Origin: Nocardia sp. CNY236
GTDB taxonomy: Bacteria > Actinomycetota > Actinomycetes > Mycobacteriales > Mycobacteriaceae
Assembly (NCBI RefSeq): GCF_000482385.1
Contig: NZ_AXVD01000004.1
Coordinates: forward strand, 222,237 to 286,236
Reading direction: 5' to 3'
Length of the DNA stretch: 64,000 nt
Both the position numbers and the translations under genes were made by a program. Below, in pieces: positions 33,201 through 42,408 of this stretch; position 1 is the first letter of the stretch; every line of letters begins with the position of its first letter. The notes under the pieces were generated by a model. It searched no databases and was not told where the DNA came from. It saw nothing but the letters and a program-made list of their open reading frames with translations.

Positions 33201-33585
33201 TGAACTCACGGCGCCGGACGCCCCGATAGCCGAAAAACTGCTGCGTGAGCTCGTGGCGTTGCGTGAGGCGGGTCTGACCGAACCGCTTCCGATTACGCCC
33301 ACCGCCTCGGCGGTATATGCCGAACGGCGCGTGCGCGGGGCAAGCGTCGAGGAGGCCGTCGCCGCAGCGGAGCGCGAATTCTATGGCGGTTCCACCGTTC
33401 CCGGGCCCTTCGGTGATCACGCCGATCGCCACCTTCGCTATGTCTGGGGCCCGACACCACGACTCGATCTTCTGTTGGCCGCGCCCTCTGTGGCGGGCGA
33501 ACCCAGCGAACGCACCCGTTTCGGTGCCCTGGCCTGCCGCCTCTGGGCGCCGCTGCTCGCCATGGAGAATCAGGGCCAGCCATGA
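30211..33585 (+). CDS. recC: Exodeoxyribonuclease V subunit gamma, RecC
   Basis: RecC of 1124 residues from ATG 30211, with GAGGGGG upstream. It starts MPLHIHRAERADVLAGSLAE, typical of RecC (HxSNRxExL in E. coli). It has the inactive SF1 helicase fold; VVVPANGVQRWL replaces the VQSxGMxxWL motif, and VLVMCPEVDTYAP and PLSDLVSFVEHPVRGFL follow the RecC pattern. In the complex it scans for Chi and splits the duplex. It heads a recC-recB-recD operon, the order known from mycobacteria. Confidence 0.93.
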   Translation: MPLHIHRAERADVLAGSLAEMLASPQEDPFAAEVVVVPANGVQRWLTQTLAGVLGAGRAGDGICANVDFLAPAALTSGAVAAVTGMLADDDPWAPQRVVWAMLRVIDAAVSEPWCAVVARHLGTEPGMSEHRLGRRYATAARILSLFDGYGAQRPELLREWTAGHDSDGAGGAVPDDLLWQPRLWRLLRTEVQTPSPAERLDEACARLRAQPDLVELPARLSLFGVSGLSTEQLAVVSALADARDVHVWLVHPSPVLWSRLAGVPTARVRAEDRGAQVVSHPLAAGLARDVREFQHRLTACAVPRSDIHHRATAPDPGHRTAVSDTRMSLLQTVQAAIRDDRWPPVDGEVDADGTVQVHACHGPARQVEVLRECLLGLFAADETLEPRDVLVMCPEVDTYAPLVRAAFVRPATEPTMAHSFTSHPAHRLRVRPADRDLALTNPLLTVISALLELADGRVGVPQVLDVAALETVRRRCGFDDEDLERLREWAAESGARWGIGQRQRQAFGVGDFAQNTFNSALDRILLGVSASEANQDWLDLALPLEDVDSNDIDLAGRFAEFVDRLAVCLRDLRGPRPASEWSSILGRALDLLTDVSDAQQWLRVEAGHELAAATEHAGEVSLRLTDIVELLRARLTARPARADFRTGDLTVCTMAAMRSVPHRVIVILGLDDEVFPRAAGTDGDDVLARRPCTGERDPRSADRHLLLDAILAAREHLLIFHTGADPVSGKACPPAIPLADLLDTVRAHVGAAAMNAVITRHPLQAFDPRNFRAEQPLSYDTVALAGARAAIRPPRRAPAFLAAPLPSVETPPALPLSDLVSFVEHPVRGFLWQRLGLRVPEHESDITDRLPIELDGLATWQLGERLLTARLTGADPAALRAMEWRRGTLPPAGFGAAVLEDVERTVDRLVHAAQPDYAAQARTVDIAADLGNGHRIIGTVPQVRGDTVVHTTFSRLAPKHRLGAWVTLLALAVTEPRPWRAVCTGRGRYGRPAWRCELTAPDAPIAEKLLRELVALREAGLTEPLPITPTASAVYAERRVRGASVEEAVAAAEREFYGGSTVPGPFGDHADRHLRYVWGPTPRLDLLLAAPSVAGEPSERTRFGALACRLWAPLLAMENQGQP

Positions 33586-33666
33586 CCGATCGTCGTATCA
33601 CCGACTGTTGTCGGTGCGCCATGGCCCGGTGGAGGATGCCGAAGGCCGCTCGAGAAGGAAGCTGGT

Positions 33667-36600
33667 GTGACCATGGGTGACACTTCTTTTGCTGCACCGA
33701 CGTTCGACACCACAGCGGCGTTCGAGGAGTACGGCCCGCTACCGACCGGCACCACCGTGGTGGAGGCCAGCGCAGGTACGGGAAAGACACACGTCATCGT
33801 CGGTCTCGCGGTGCGTTACGTCGCCGAGGCCGGCATCGATGTGTCGCAGCTGCTGGTGGTGACCTTCAGCCGCGCGGCGACTCGCGAACTGCGAGAACGC
33901 ACCCGCGACCGATTCGTGTCGGTCGCAGCCGGACTGGCTGATCCGGAGTCGGCCCGCGTACACGCCGACACCCTCGTCCGGCATCTGGCGCAGGTCGACG
34001 ACGGTGAGCTGCGGCTACGGCGGCTGCGGTTGCTGGCGGCTCTGTCGGATCTCGACGCGGGAACCATCGCGACCACCCACAGTTTCTGCCAGCGCATGCT
34101 CGACGAACTCGGGTTCGCCGGTGAACTCGATCCGGGTGCTCGCCTGGTCGAGACGGTCGATGACCTGGTCGGCACGGTCGTCGACGATCTGTACCTCAGC
34201 CGCTATGCACGTGCCGCGCCGCCGTTCTCGCTCAGGGATGCTCACGCGGTGGCGCTGGCCGCGGTGCGGGACCGGCATGCGATGGTGGTGCCACGTGGCG
34301 AATCCGAGGCAGGCGAACGGGCGCGGTTCGTGCAAGCGGTACGCGCGGAGACCGAGCGACGCAAACGGCTGGTCGGGTTGCGTGACTTCGACGACCTGCT
34401 GGGTCTGTTGCACGATGCACTCGCCGATCCGGAGCACGGTGCGCGAGCTGGCCATCGGATTCGCGCACGCTATCGCGTCGCACTCGTCGACGAGTTCCAG
34501 GACACCGACCCGCTGCAGTGGGACATTCTGCGTCGATCGTTCCACGGCCATGCCACGTTGGTGCTGGTCGGCGATCCGAAACAGGCGATCTACGCTTTCC
34601 GTGGCGCGGAGATTCTCAGCTACCTGGATGCTGTCGCACACGCCGATACCCGACAGGACCTCACAGTCAACTGGCGCAGCGACGCGGGACTGCTAGCTGC
34701 GTTGGACCATCTTCAGGCAGGAGCGAAGCTGGGACACAAGGGAATCGGAGTCCGCCCCGTCACCGCGGCCAGGCCGTGGTCGAGACTGTCGGGATCCCGC
34801 GAATCGACGACCCCGATGCGCATCCGGTGCATCCCGCGCGTCGCCGCTGGACCTGCACAAAGGTCGGGCTTTCCGCCAGTGGGCCGCGTCCGGGCCGCGG
34901 TCGCCGACGATGTGGCCGCCGACATCGTCGCCGTGCTCGACTCCGGTGTGCTGATCGATCAGAACACCGGACCCGTCTCCATCGCCACGGATTCGGGTGC
35001 GCCCCCTGCCGGTGCGGCCCGGAGGCCGATCGGTCCAGGAGATATCGCGATTCTGGTGCGGACCCGCTCCCAGATCGAGGTCGTGCGTACCGCGCTGCAC
35101 CGTGTGGGAGTCGACTCTGTGCTCGCCGGCGGCACCAGCGTCTTCGCGACACCGAGCGCCACCGACTGGTTGTGGGTGCTGCGGGCCTTGGAACAGCCAC
35201 ATCGCAGCGACCGCGTTCGGCTCGCCGCCTGCACGCCGCTGTTCGGCGTCACCGCGGTCGAGATGGACAGCGGTGGAGCCGATCTGGTCGGGAGAACGAG
35301 CACCCAACTGCGTGAGGCCGCGCGATTGTTCGCCCGCGCGGGTGTCACCGCCGTCTTCGACAAGATCGCGGCCGAGACCGGCCTCGCGGCACGGCTGCTC
35401 ACCGAAATGAACGGGGAACGTCGACTGACCGACCTCGCGCATATCGCACAGTTGCTCGATCGGGTCGCGGGAACCGAAGGACTGGGGTTGGCTGCACTGA
35501 CCCGATGGCTGACCGATCGGGTGCGCGATCCGGAATCCGCTACGATCGCAGACGGCGCGCGCCGGCTGGACCGAGACGGCGCGGCGGTGCAGATCACGAC
35601 GGTACACGCGAGCAAGGGCCTCGAATTCCCGATCGTCTACGTGCCTTTCGCGTGGGACAGCGCTAAGAACCCATATCCAGCGACACTGCTGTTTCATACC
35701 GATGACGGCGCGCGGGTGCTGGACGTGGGCGGTCCGGACGCCCCAGGGTATGCCGAACGTCGGGCGCGCAGCGAAGCCGAAGAGGCGGGAGAGGAATTAC
35801 GCTTGCTCTACGTAGCCTCGACCCGGGCGGTGTGCCAGGTCGTCGCGTGGTGGGCGCCATCGACCGCCACCGCATCCTCCCCCTTGCACCGGATGATCTT
35901 CGGGCGCGACAGCCGGTCCGGCGAGGTCGCTCCGCGCGCCCGGGTGCCCGCGGACACCGCGGTGGTCTCGGCACTACGTGCCTGGGCCGAGACCGCGGGT
36001 GCGGCGATCTCGGTGACAGCGGTCGAGGACAACCCCCGGGTCGGGTACCGGCGTTCGCGTACCGGGTCCGAGCACGCAGTACTGGCCGCGGCGCGCTTCG
36101 ATCGCGTCGTCGACCAGCAGTGGCGGCGTACGTCGTATTCGGCGTTGACCGCCGCGGCGCACGATCGTGTGCCATCCGAGAGCGACGGGCAACAGGGAGA
36201 TCCGGGCGGTCCAGGCGACGAGCCCACGGGCGCCCCGCTGGCCGACGAGCCCACGCTGGACGGCGAGAGCGCCGCCTCGCCGATGAATGCGCTGCCCCAC
36301 GGTGCGCAGTTCGGTACCTTGGTGCACGCCATCCTGGAACGGGTCGACACCGATTGTGCGGATCTGTGGGCCGAGGTGCGCGCTCGGTGCCGTGCGGCGG
36401 TCGCCGAGTCGATGCCCGAGGTCGATGCGGAACTTCTTGCCGCGGCGGTGTTCGCCGTGCTGCGAACCCCGACGGTGGACGGTTGTCCGGCCGATATCCG
36501 TGGCCGCGACCGCCTCACCGAGCTCGCATTCGAACTTCCCTTGGCCGGTGGTGACCAGACCGTGGCCCTTGCGGCTACGCCCCAGCGAATCGCCGACCTC

Positions 36601-37068
36601 GTGCGCGCCCATCTCCCGTCGGACGACGACCTGTACGACTACCCGGACCGGCTGGCGACGTTGGAGAACATCCCATTGCGCGGCTACCTCGTGGGCAGTA
36701 TCGATGCCGTTGTCCGCGTCGCCGACGGCGCGGCCGAGCGATTCGTCATCATCGACTACAAGACCAACCGGTTGGGCGCCGGTGACCTCACCGTGGCGCA
36801 CTACACGCGTGACCGCATGGTCGTGGAGATGCTGCGGTCCCACTATCCGCTGCAGGCGCTGCTGTACTCGGTTGCGCTGCACCGATATCTGCGGTGGAAG
36901 CTGCCGGGGTACGACCCTGCTCGGCATCTCGGTGGTGTGCGCTATCTGTTCGTGCGCGGCATGATCGGACCGGATACCCCATCGGGCTGCGGCATTTTCG
37001 ACTGGTATCCCCCTGCGGAACTGGTCGTCCAACTGTCCGCATTGTTGGCCGGGGAGCGCGACCGATGA
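33667..37068 (+). CDS. recB: Exodeoxyribonuclease V subunit beta, RecB helicase-nuclease
   Basis: RecB of 1133 residues, a 3'-5' helicase with a C-terminal nuclease. GTG 33667 has GAAGGAAG upstream; ATG 33673 is two codons later. Walker A is ASAGTGKTH (about 34-42), Walker B is VDEFQDTDPLQW, motif III-IV LVGDPKQAIYAFRG, motif V TTVHASKGLEFPIVY. The nuclease domain ends with HGAQFGTLVHAILE and IIDYKTNRLG (the Asp and Lys of the active site). It is separated from recC by 81 bp that hold only a 32-codon micro-ORF. Its TGA overlaps the recD ATG by 4 bp. Confidence 0.95.
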   Translation: MTMGDTSFAAPTFDTTAAFEEYGPLPTGTTVVEASAGTGKTHVIVGLAVRYVAEAGIDVSQLLVVTFSRAATRELRERTRDRFVSVAAGLADPESARVHADTLVRHLAQVDDGELRLRRLRLLAALSDLDAGTIATTHSFCQRMLDELGFAGELDPGARLVETVDDLVGTVVDDLYLSRYARAAPPFSLRDAHAVALAAVRDRHAMVVPRGESEAGERARFVQAVRAETERRKRLVGLRDFDDLLGLLHDALADPEHGARAGHRIRARYRVALVDEFQDTDPLQWDILRRSFHGHATLVLVGDPKQAIYAFRGAEILSYLDAVAHADTRQDLTVNWRSDAGLLAALDHLQAGAKLGHKGIGVRPVTAARPWSRLSGSRESTTPMRIRCIPRVAAGPAQRSGFPPVGRVRAAVADDVAADIVAVLDSGVLIDQNTGPVSIATDSGAPPAGAARRPIGPGDIAILVRTRSQIEVVRTALHRVGVDSVLAGGTSVFATPSATDWLWVLRALEQPHRSDRVRLAACTPLFGVTAVEMDSGGADLVGRTSTQLREAARLFARAGVTAVFDKIAAETGLAARLLTEMNGERRLTDLAHIAQLLDRVAGTEGLGLAALTRWLTDRVRDPESATIADGARRLDRDGAAVQITTVHASKGLEFPIVYVPFAWDSAKNPYPATLLFHTDDGARVLDVGGPDAPGYAERRARSEAEEAGEELRLLYVASTRAVCQVVAWWAPSTATASSPLHRMIFGRDSRSGEVAPRARVPADTAVVSALRAWAETAGAAISVTAVEDNPRVGYRRSRTGSEHAVLAAARFDRVVDQQWRRTSYSALTAAAHDRVPSESDGQQGDPGGPGDEPTGAPLADEPTLDGESAASPMNALPHGAQFGTLVHAILERVDTDCADLWAEVRARCRAAVAESMPEVDAELLAAAVFAVLRTPTVDGCPADIRGRDRLTELAFELPLAGGDQTVALAATPQRIADLVRAHLPSDDDLYDYPDRLATLENIPLRGYLVGSIDAVVRVADGAAERFVIIDYKTNRLGAGDLTVAHYTRDRMVVEMLRSHYPLQALLYSVALHRYLRWKLPGYDPARHLGGVRYLFVRGMIGPDTPSGCGIFDWYPPAELVVQLSALLAGERDR

Positions 37069-38975
37069 CGTCGATCCAAGTGGCACAAAGAGGAACCGGC
37101 CTCTTGCGTACGTTCAACGAGGCGGGGGTGCTGTCGGCCGCCGATGTGCACGTCGCGCTGCGGTTGGGACGATTGGGTAGAGAGTCGTCCGAGCTGGTGC
37201 TGTTCGCCGCCGCCCTGGCCGTGCGTTCGGTGCGCGCCGGCTCGGTATGCCTGGCACTGGACGAAATGCGTGAGCTGGGCGTGGATGTCGACGAAACATG
37301 GGACACGGGCATCGATCCGACGACATTACCGTGGCCCGACATCGCGGCGGTGATCTCCGCGCTGCGGGTCAGTCCACTGGTGTGTGGGGGGCCGACCGGG
37401 CCGTTGCGCCCCTTGCATCTGGTGGAAACCTCGGGTCCGAGTGACTCTGGGCCACTTCTCTACCTGGATCGGTACTACCGGCAGGAACAGATCGTTCGAC
37501 GCGTGCTCACCGAGCACGCTGCCCACCATCCTGCGGTGGAACCACAGATCGTGCGGAGTGAGCTGGATCGGCTGTTCGATGCATCGAGCGCTGTCGCTCC
37601 CGATCCGCAGCGCATGGCGGCCGCTCTCGCCGCGACCCACTGGATCACGGTGGTCGCGGGTGGGCCGGGGACCGGTAAGACGCACACCATCGCTCGCATC
37701 ATCGCGCTGCTGGCGGCCTGCCGTGCCGCGGAGCCGGCACTACCTGCATTGCGCATCGCACTGGCCGCACCGACCGGTAAAGCGGCAGCACGGCTGCAGG
37801 AGGCCGTCGATGAGCAATCCGACGCACTCGGACTACCCGAGCTCACGGCAGCCACTCTGCATCGGCTGCTCGGATGGCGCCGTGGATCCGGCGCTCGGTT
37901 CGAGTATCACGAATTCAACCGGCTGCCCTACGACCTGATCATTGTCGATGAGACCTCGATGGTGTCGCTGACCATGATGAGCCGCCTACTGGCCGCATTG
38001 CGCTCGAACACCCGGCTCGTGCTGGTCGGCGATCCCGACCAGCTCGCCTCCATCGATGCGGGGGCGGTACTCGCCGATCTCGTCGCGGCGCCGGTCGCCA
38101 CCACGCCGAGCCCGGTGCTCGACCAGATCCTCGACGCGGAAATGCCTGCGCTCGAGGAATGTTCCGAGGCACGAGCCGGCCTGGAGCACAGTCGCGTGCG
38201 AGGTGGCATCGTGCGGTTGACCGGTGGTCGCAGGTTCGGCGGCCGGATCGCAGACTTGGCGGCCGCGGTCCGCAACGGCGACGCCGACGCGGCGCTGGAG
38301 TTGCTACACGCCGGTGGAGAGCAGGTATCGCTCCGTGCGCCGCACGATCTGACCGCGGTGCGTGCCGATGTCGTGCGCGTCGCAGGCGAGGTAGGCGCCG
38401 CGGCGTGCGCCGGAGATGCTGCGGGTGCGCTCGAGGCGCTCGAGTCCCACCGCGTGCTGTGCGCCCATCGTCGGGGTCCCTTCGGCGTCGAGCGGTGGGA
38501 TCGGATGGCAGCCGAGTGGGCCGCCGGCGAGAATCCGGATCCGGAGCCGTACCAGGCGCCATGGTATCCGGGCCAGCCACTGCTGGTGACGACGAATGAT
38601 CACGAGGCGCGCATCTACAACGGCGACACCGGTGTCGTCGTGCGCCTGCCCGATGGTTCGTTGCGGGTGGCACTGCATCGCGGTGGCGAACCATACCTCG
38701 TGCACCCGGCGCAGTTTCCGGCGGTGGACACCGTTTTCGCCATGACCATCCACCGTAGTCAGGGCAGCCAGTACGACACGGTCTCGGTTGTCTTGCCCGA
38801 ACCCGAATCGACCTTGTTGACCAGGGAGTTGCTCTACACCGCGATTACCAGGACTCGACACGGAGTGCGGATCATCGGGACCGACGAGTCCATCCGAGCA
38901 GGTATCGCCCGCCGGGTGCAGCGGGCCAGCGGACTGTCACGGCGCCGCGCGGAGTCCGCCGCGACCACTCGATGA
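37065..38975 (+). CDS. recD: Exodeoxyribonuclease V subunit alpha, RecD helicase
   Basis: RecD of 636 residues, a 5'-3' SF1B helicase. ATG 37065 overlaps the recB stop. Walker A is GGPGTGKTHT, motif Ia APTGKAAARL, Walker B IIVDETSMVSL, motif III LVGDPDQLASI, and the C-terminal motifs are AMTIHRSQGSQYDTV and YTAITRTR. All helicase motifs are present. It ends 13 bp from the convergent MmpL gene. Confidence 0.95.
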   Translation: MTSIQVAQRGTGLLRTFNEAGVLSAADVHVALRLGRLGRESSELVLFAAALAVRSVRAGSVCLALDEMRELGVDVDETWDTGIDPTTLPWPDIAAVISALRVSPLVCGGPTGPLRPLHLVETSGPSDSGPLLYLDRYYRQEQIVRRVLTEHAAHHPAVEPQIVRSELDRLFDASSAVAPDPQRMAAALAATHWITVVAGGPGTGKTHTIARIIALLAACRAAEPALPALRIALAAPTGKAAARLQEAVDEQSDALGLPELTAATLHRLLGWRRGSGARFEYHEFNRLPYDLIIVDETSMVSLTMMSRLLAALRSNTRLVLVGDPDQLASIDAGAVLADLVAAPVATTPSPVLDQILDAEMPALEECSEARAGLEHSRVRGGIVRLTGGRRFGGRIADLAAAVRNGDADAALELLHAGGEQVSLRAPHDLTAVRADVVRVAGEVGAAACAGDAAGALEALESHRVLCAHRRGPFGVERWDRMAAEWAAGENPDPEPYQAPWYPGQPLLVTTNDHEARIYNGDTGVVVRLPDGSLRVALHRGGEPYLVHPAQFPAVDTVFAMTIHRSQGSQYDTVSVVLPEPESTLLTRELLYTAITRTRHGVRIIGTDESIRAGIARRVQRASGLSRRRAESAATTR

Positions 38976-38988
38976 TGGAAGTCGGCGG

Positions 38989-41103
38989 CTACGGCGGCGT
39001 CCCTGCGGTGGTCACGGTGCGGTCGACGGTGGATGCGCCCGAGCGTGGGCGTCGCGGTGTCCACCAATTGGCTGGACCCATCAGGTGCACCGCGGCGGGG
39101 ACGAGCAGCATGCGGACGAGGGTGGCATCGATGACGAGGGCGATGATCATGCCGAGGCCGAGGAAGCGCATCGGTGTCAATGGTGACAAGGTGAATGCAC
39201 CGGTGACGATCACCAACAAGGTTGCGGCAGCGGTGATGACCCGCGCAGTCTTGACCGTGCCGACTCGGACCGCCGTGCTGGTGTCGGCGCCCGCGTCGTG
39301 TGCCTCGACCATGCGCGACAGCAGAAACACCTCGTAGTCGGTGGAGAGTCCGAACACTACGGCCATGATCAGTACCAGCATGCCGGCGGGGATCGAGCCG
39401 GTACTGACATCGAGCACACCGGCCAGGTTTCCGTCACAAAAGATCCAGGTGAGAATCCCGAACGTGGCCGCGAGACTGAGGAAGGCCAACAGCACGGCCT
39501 TGAGCGGCAGCACGATCGACCGGAACGCCACGAACAGCAGCAGGAGGGTCGCGGTGACCATGACCAGGATCATCCATGGCATGGCGGAGACGATCGACCG
39601 CACGCTGTCGAGGGTCGCGGCGGTGTCGCCGCCGATCCAGAGTTCCGTGCCTTCCGGGGGTGTTGTCGCGCGAATGTCGTGTACTGCATCGATTGCCGCG
39701 TCGCTGCGGTCGGTGCCGTGCAGGAAAGCGTGGAACACCACGAAGTCCTCGGCGCGACCTACTTGAACGACCTGCCGAACCCCGTCGATGTCGCGCAGTG
39801 CCGAGTTGGTCGCATCCACAGCGGCCGGCCGAGGTGGTCCGCTCGTTCCGTGCAACACAGCGGTGACTCCGCTGCCGGCTGCGGGGAACTGCACTGTGAG
39901 CTCTTCGACGGTCGTGCGCATCGAGTTACCTGCCGGCAGCGCCCGATGGTCGACGTCGTTGAGCCGCAGGCCGGTGATCGGCGCGGCGAGGATCAGCAAG
40001 ACCGCACCCACGACCACGATCACGAGACCGGGTCGGCGTAGTACTCGGTCGACCACGAGTCCCCAGAAACGTTCGGTGCGATCGGTGGCCCGGGCGGTGC
40101 CGATTCGCGCGCCGAACAGTACGAGAAGCGCGGGCAGCACGGTGAGCGAGAGCGCTGCGGCCAGTGCCACCGCGGCGATCGCGCCGAAGCCGAGCGACCG
40201 CAGTACCGCTTGCGGAAAGACGAATGTGCCAGCAAAGGCGCAGATCAGTAACAGGGCCGAGAACGCGACCGTACGCCCGGCGGTCGCATAGGTGCGTGTG
40301 ATGGCCTCGATCGGGTCACGCCCGCCGGAGACTTCTTCCCTATAGCGTGTGACCAGGAACAACCCATAGTCGATCGCCATACCGAGCCCGAGCAACGACG
40401 CGATGTTCACGGCGAACGTACTCACCTCGGTCACTTCGGCCAGTAGGCGAATTGCGCCCATCGCGCCGAGTACGGCCAGTCCACCGACGGCGACCGGGAA
40501 CGACGCGGCGATCAGTCCGCCGAACACGACCACCAGGATGATCAACACCAGCGGTAGCGAGATGGCTTCCGCGCGAATCAGATCGTGCTGGGATTGTGTA
40601 TTCATCTCGGTAGCCAGCGCGCTGTAACCGGACAATGCGGTCACGACACCCGGAACGTGGAGCAATGGTTCGATTTCGGGATACGCGCTGACCCGCTGGT
40701 CGGCGTCGCCGGCGAGAAACACGATCGCCAGAGCATGCCGTCCATCGGTCGAGCGCATCAATTGTTTGCGCCCGAGCCCGCTGTTCCAGTACGTATCGAT
40801 GGGACGTTCCAGCAGGCTGGGCTCGATCCGCGCCAGTGCTTCTTCGACGCGGGGTCCGATGTCGTCGAGTGTCCGGCCTTCGGGAGCCGTGTATCGCACG
40901 ACCACGTCCGGATTCTGTGGTCCGAGGTGGTCGCGCACGAGCTCATCCACCCGGGCCGCCTCGCTACTCGGGTCGATGAATCCGGCCGCGCTGACCTTGT
41001 CGGTGACTCCGAGGCCGAGTAGGCCACACAGCAGCATCAACCCGACCACGACCGCAAGTACTGTGCGCGGTCGGGCCACGACGACACGAGACAGTGTGGT
41101 CAT
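38989..41103 (-). CDS. MmpL-family transporter, last gene of the nlt-type operon
   Basis: RND transporter of 704 residues. ATG 41103 overlaps the stop of the acyltransferase gene by 4 bp (ATGA). The N-terminus is MTTLSRVVVARPRTVLAVVV with a membrane helix, then a periplasmic domain (about 35-180), membrane helices with AIDYGLFLVTRY, a second periplasmic domain, and helices with STDYEVFLLSRM. Both Asp-Tyr relay pairs are present. It is smaller than MmpL3 and lacks a long cytosolic tail. The coupling to lipid biosynthesis genes suggests export of the lactone lipid or its ester, by analogy with MmpL partners of PapA-containing clusters. Confidence 0.92.
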   Translation of the reverse strand: MTTLSRVVVARPRTVLAVVVGLMLLCGLLGLGVTDKVSAAGFIDPSSEAARVDELVRDHLGPQNPDVVVRYTAPEGRTLDDIGPRVEEALARIEPSLLERPIDTYWNSGLGRKQLMRSTDGRHALAIVFLAGDADQRVSAYPEIEPLLHVPGVVTALSGYSALATEMNTQSQHDLIRAEAISLPLVLIILVVVFGGLIAASFPVAVGGLAVLGAMGAIRLLAEVTEVSTFAVNIASLLGLGMAIDYGLFLVTRYREEVSGGRDPIEAITRTYATAGRTVAFSALLLICAFAGTFVFPQAVLRSLGFGAIAAVALAAALSLTVLPALLVLFGARIGTARATDRTERFWGLVVDRVLRRPGLVIVVVGAVLLILAAPITGLRLNDVDHRALPAGNSMRTTVEELTVQFPAAGSGVTAVLHGTSGPPRPAAVDATNSALRDIDGVRQVVQVGRAEDFVVFHAFLHGTDRSDAAIDAVHDIRATTPPEGTELWIGGDTAATLDSVRSIVSAMPWMILVMVTATLLLLFVAFRSIVLPLKAVLLAFLSLAATFGILTWIFCDGNLAGVLDVSTGSIPAGMLVLIMAVVFGLSTDYEVFLLSRMVEAHDAGADTSTAVRVGTVKTARVITAAATLLVIVTGAFTLSPLTPMRFLGLGMIIALVIDATLVRMLLVPAAVHLMGPANWWTPRRPRSGASTVDRTVTTAGTPP

Positions 41104-42299
41104 CGTGTGGCCACGTCGTCCGGTGCCAGTTCCGCTTCCAGTCGCGCGGTGATCGTGTCGAGCAGCGCCTCCAGTCGGGGCTCGATACCTGCGCCGTTTC
41201 GACACGAGACCGACAGCTCCAACTTGCCGCGCGCCTCGATCATGGCGAACAGCAACGGCATTGCGCCGCTGTGTTGGGGCAGCACACGCAGGGTGGTCGG
41301 CGTCCAGCCCGCAACGGTCAACTCCGTCAGGTCGATTCGCCCCATGTGCGACACGGTGGCCGATACCATGTTGCGATTCATCCGCGCTCCCAGCCAATTG
41401 CTCGTTCGCAGCACCCCGCGCACAACGCTCGGTGGCAGCTTCGACAGCCTACCGTTGTCCAGCTGATCGAGCTCTCGCTTCGTCGCCAGCCCGGCGCGCA
41501 TCCGACTGCTGATCGTCTCCCAGCTCTCACCAGGCGTTACGTCGAGGAACAGCGGCAGCGCCAAGTTGGCCGTGGAGCGCAGTGTGGGGTCGTGCCGGCG
41601 CAGATCGACCGGGATCATGAAGCGTGACTTCGCTCCGGTCTCGGCGGCCAGTACCGCAGACACCCGGGCCACGATGCCGATCCCGGTAGCGGTGATCGTG
41701 CGGTGGCGCAACAGCCAGCGTGATGCCGTGGGGCTCTGCCGGCCACGGCCGGTCGGCGCCTTGAAAGTAGGCAGCACGACAGTAGGTTTTCCCGGCGCAC
41801 CGACCCGGGCCACCAGTTCCGCGTCCCCGATCGGGTCGGGCGCGCCGACCGGTGCCTTCCCACGCAGCGCACGGAAGACGTCGTCCACCCACTGCCGTAG
41901 GCCCATGCCGTCCATGACGCCGTGGAAAGCACGGAACACAACGGTAGTTTGTTCGCCCGTGAGCAACAGCACCTCGGTGGTGTGTTCGGGGGTCGGTCCG
42001 ATCGGGCTGTTGAGCACCACGTCGTTCTCCAACGCGGCGTAGTCGAGCGACCATCCCGGCACGACGCGCACAGCGGGGGCCAAGCCGCTGTCCACCCAGT
42101 CGTCGCCGTCGCGGATCAGGCGGACGCCGGGGTTGGCTGCCGCCGCGACATCGACCGCTCGGTGCAGCGCGGTGGGCTCCAGAGTGCCGTCGCCGTGGAC
42201 GACCAGGTGCATCACGAATGGTGGGGTCACCGTCCGTGTCGAGAAGTACAGTCGTTCGGTCGGCGTGATCTTCCTACGGAAGACGGTCGCGTTGCTCAT
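41100..42299 (-). CDS. PapA/condensation-fold acyltransferase
   Basis: Protein of 399 residues of the CoA-dependent acyltransferase/condensation superfamily. The active-site motif reads FHGVMDG in place of HHxxxDG, so the catalytic second His and the Asp are kept and the first His is Phe. Other marks are MIPVDLRRHD and ALPLFLDV and a C-terminal SHMGRIDL. GGAGAGACC precedes the ATG at 42299. It lies 109 bp after nltD and overlaps the MmpL gene. It probably attaches an acyl group to a hydroxylated lipid or hydrophobic product of the operon; the substrate is inferred from position only. Confidence 0.82.
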   Translation of the reverse strand: MSNATVFRRKITPTERLYFSTRTVTPPFVMHLVVHGDGTLEPTALHRAVDVAAAANPGVRLIRDGDDWVDSGLAPAVRVVPGWSLDYAALENDVVLNSPIGPTPEHTTEVLLLTGEQTTVVFRAFHGVMDGMGLRQWVDDVFRALRGKAPVGAPDPIGDAELVARVGAPGKPTVVLPTFKAPTGRGRQSPTASRWLLRHRTITATGIGIVARVSAVLAAETGAKSRFMIPVDLRRHDPTLRSTANLALPLFLDVTPGESWETISSRMRAGLATKRELDQLDNGRLSKLPPSVVRGVLRTSNWLGARMNRNMVSATVSHMGRIDLTELTVAGWTPTTLRVLPQHSGAMPLLFAMIEARGKLELSVSCRNGAGIEPRLEALLDTITARLEAELAPDDVATR

Positions 42300-42408
42300 G
42301 CTGGTCTCTCCGCCACTACGGGTGTTCGCTGTCGGCTACTACGAGTATTTCTCTCCGCCGGCACCAGGTGTTTCTCTGCGTTGCCCACGGGGTATTCACC
42401 TGCCGGGT

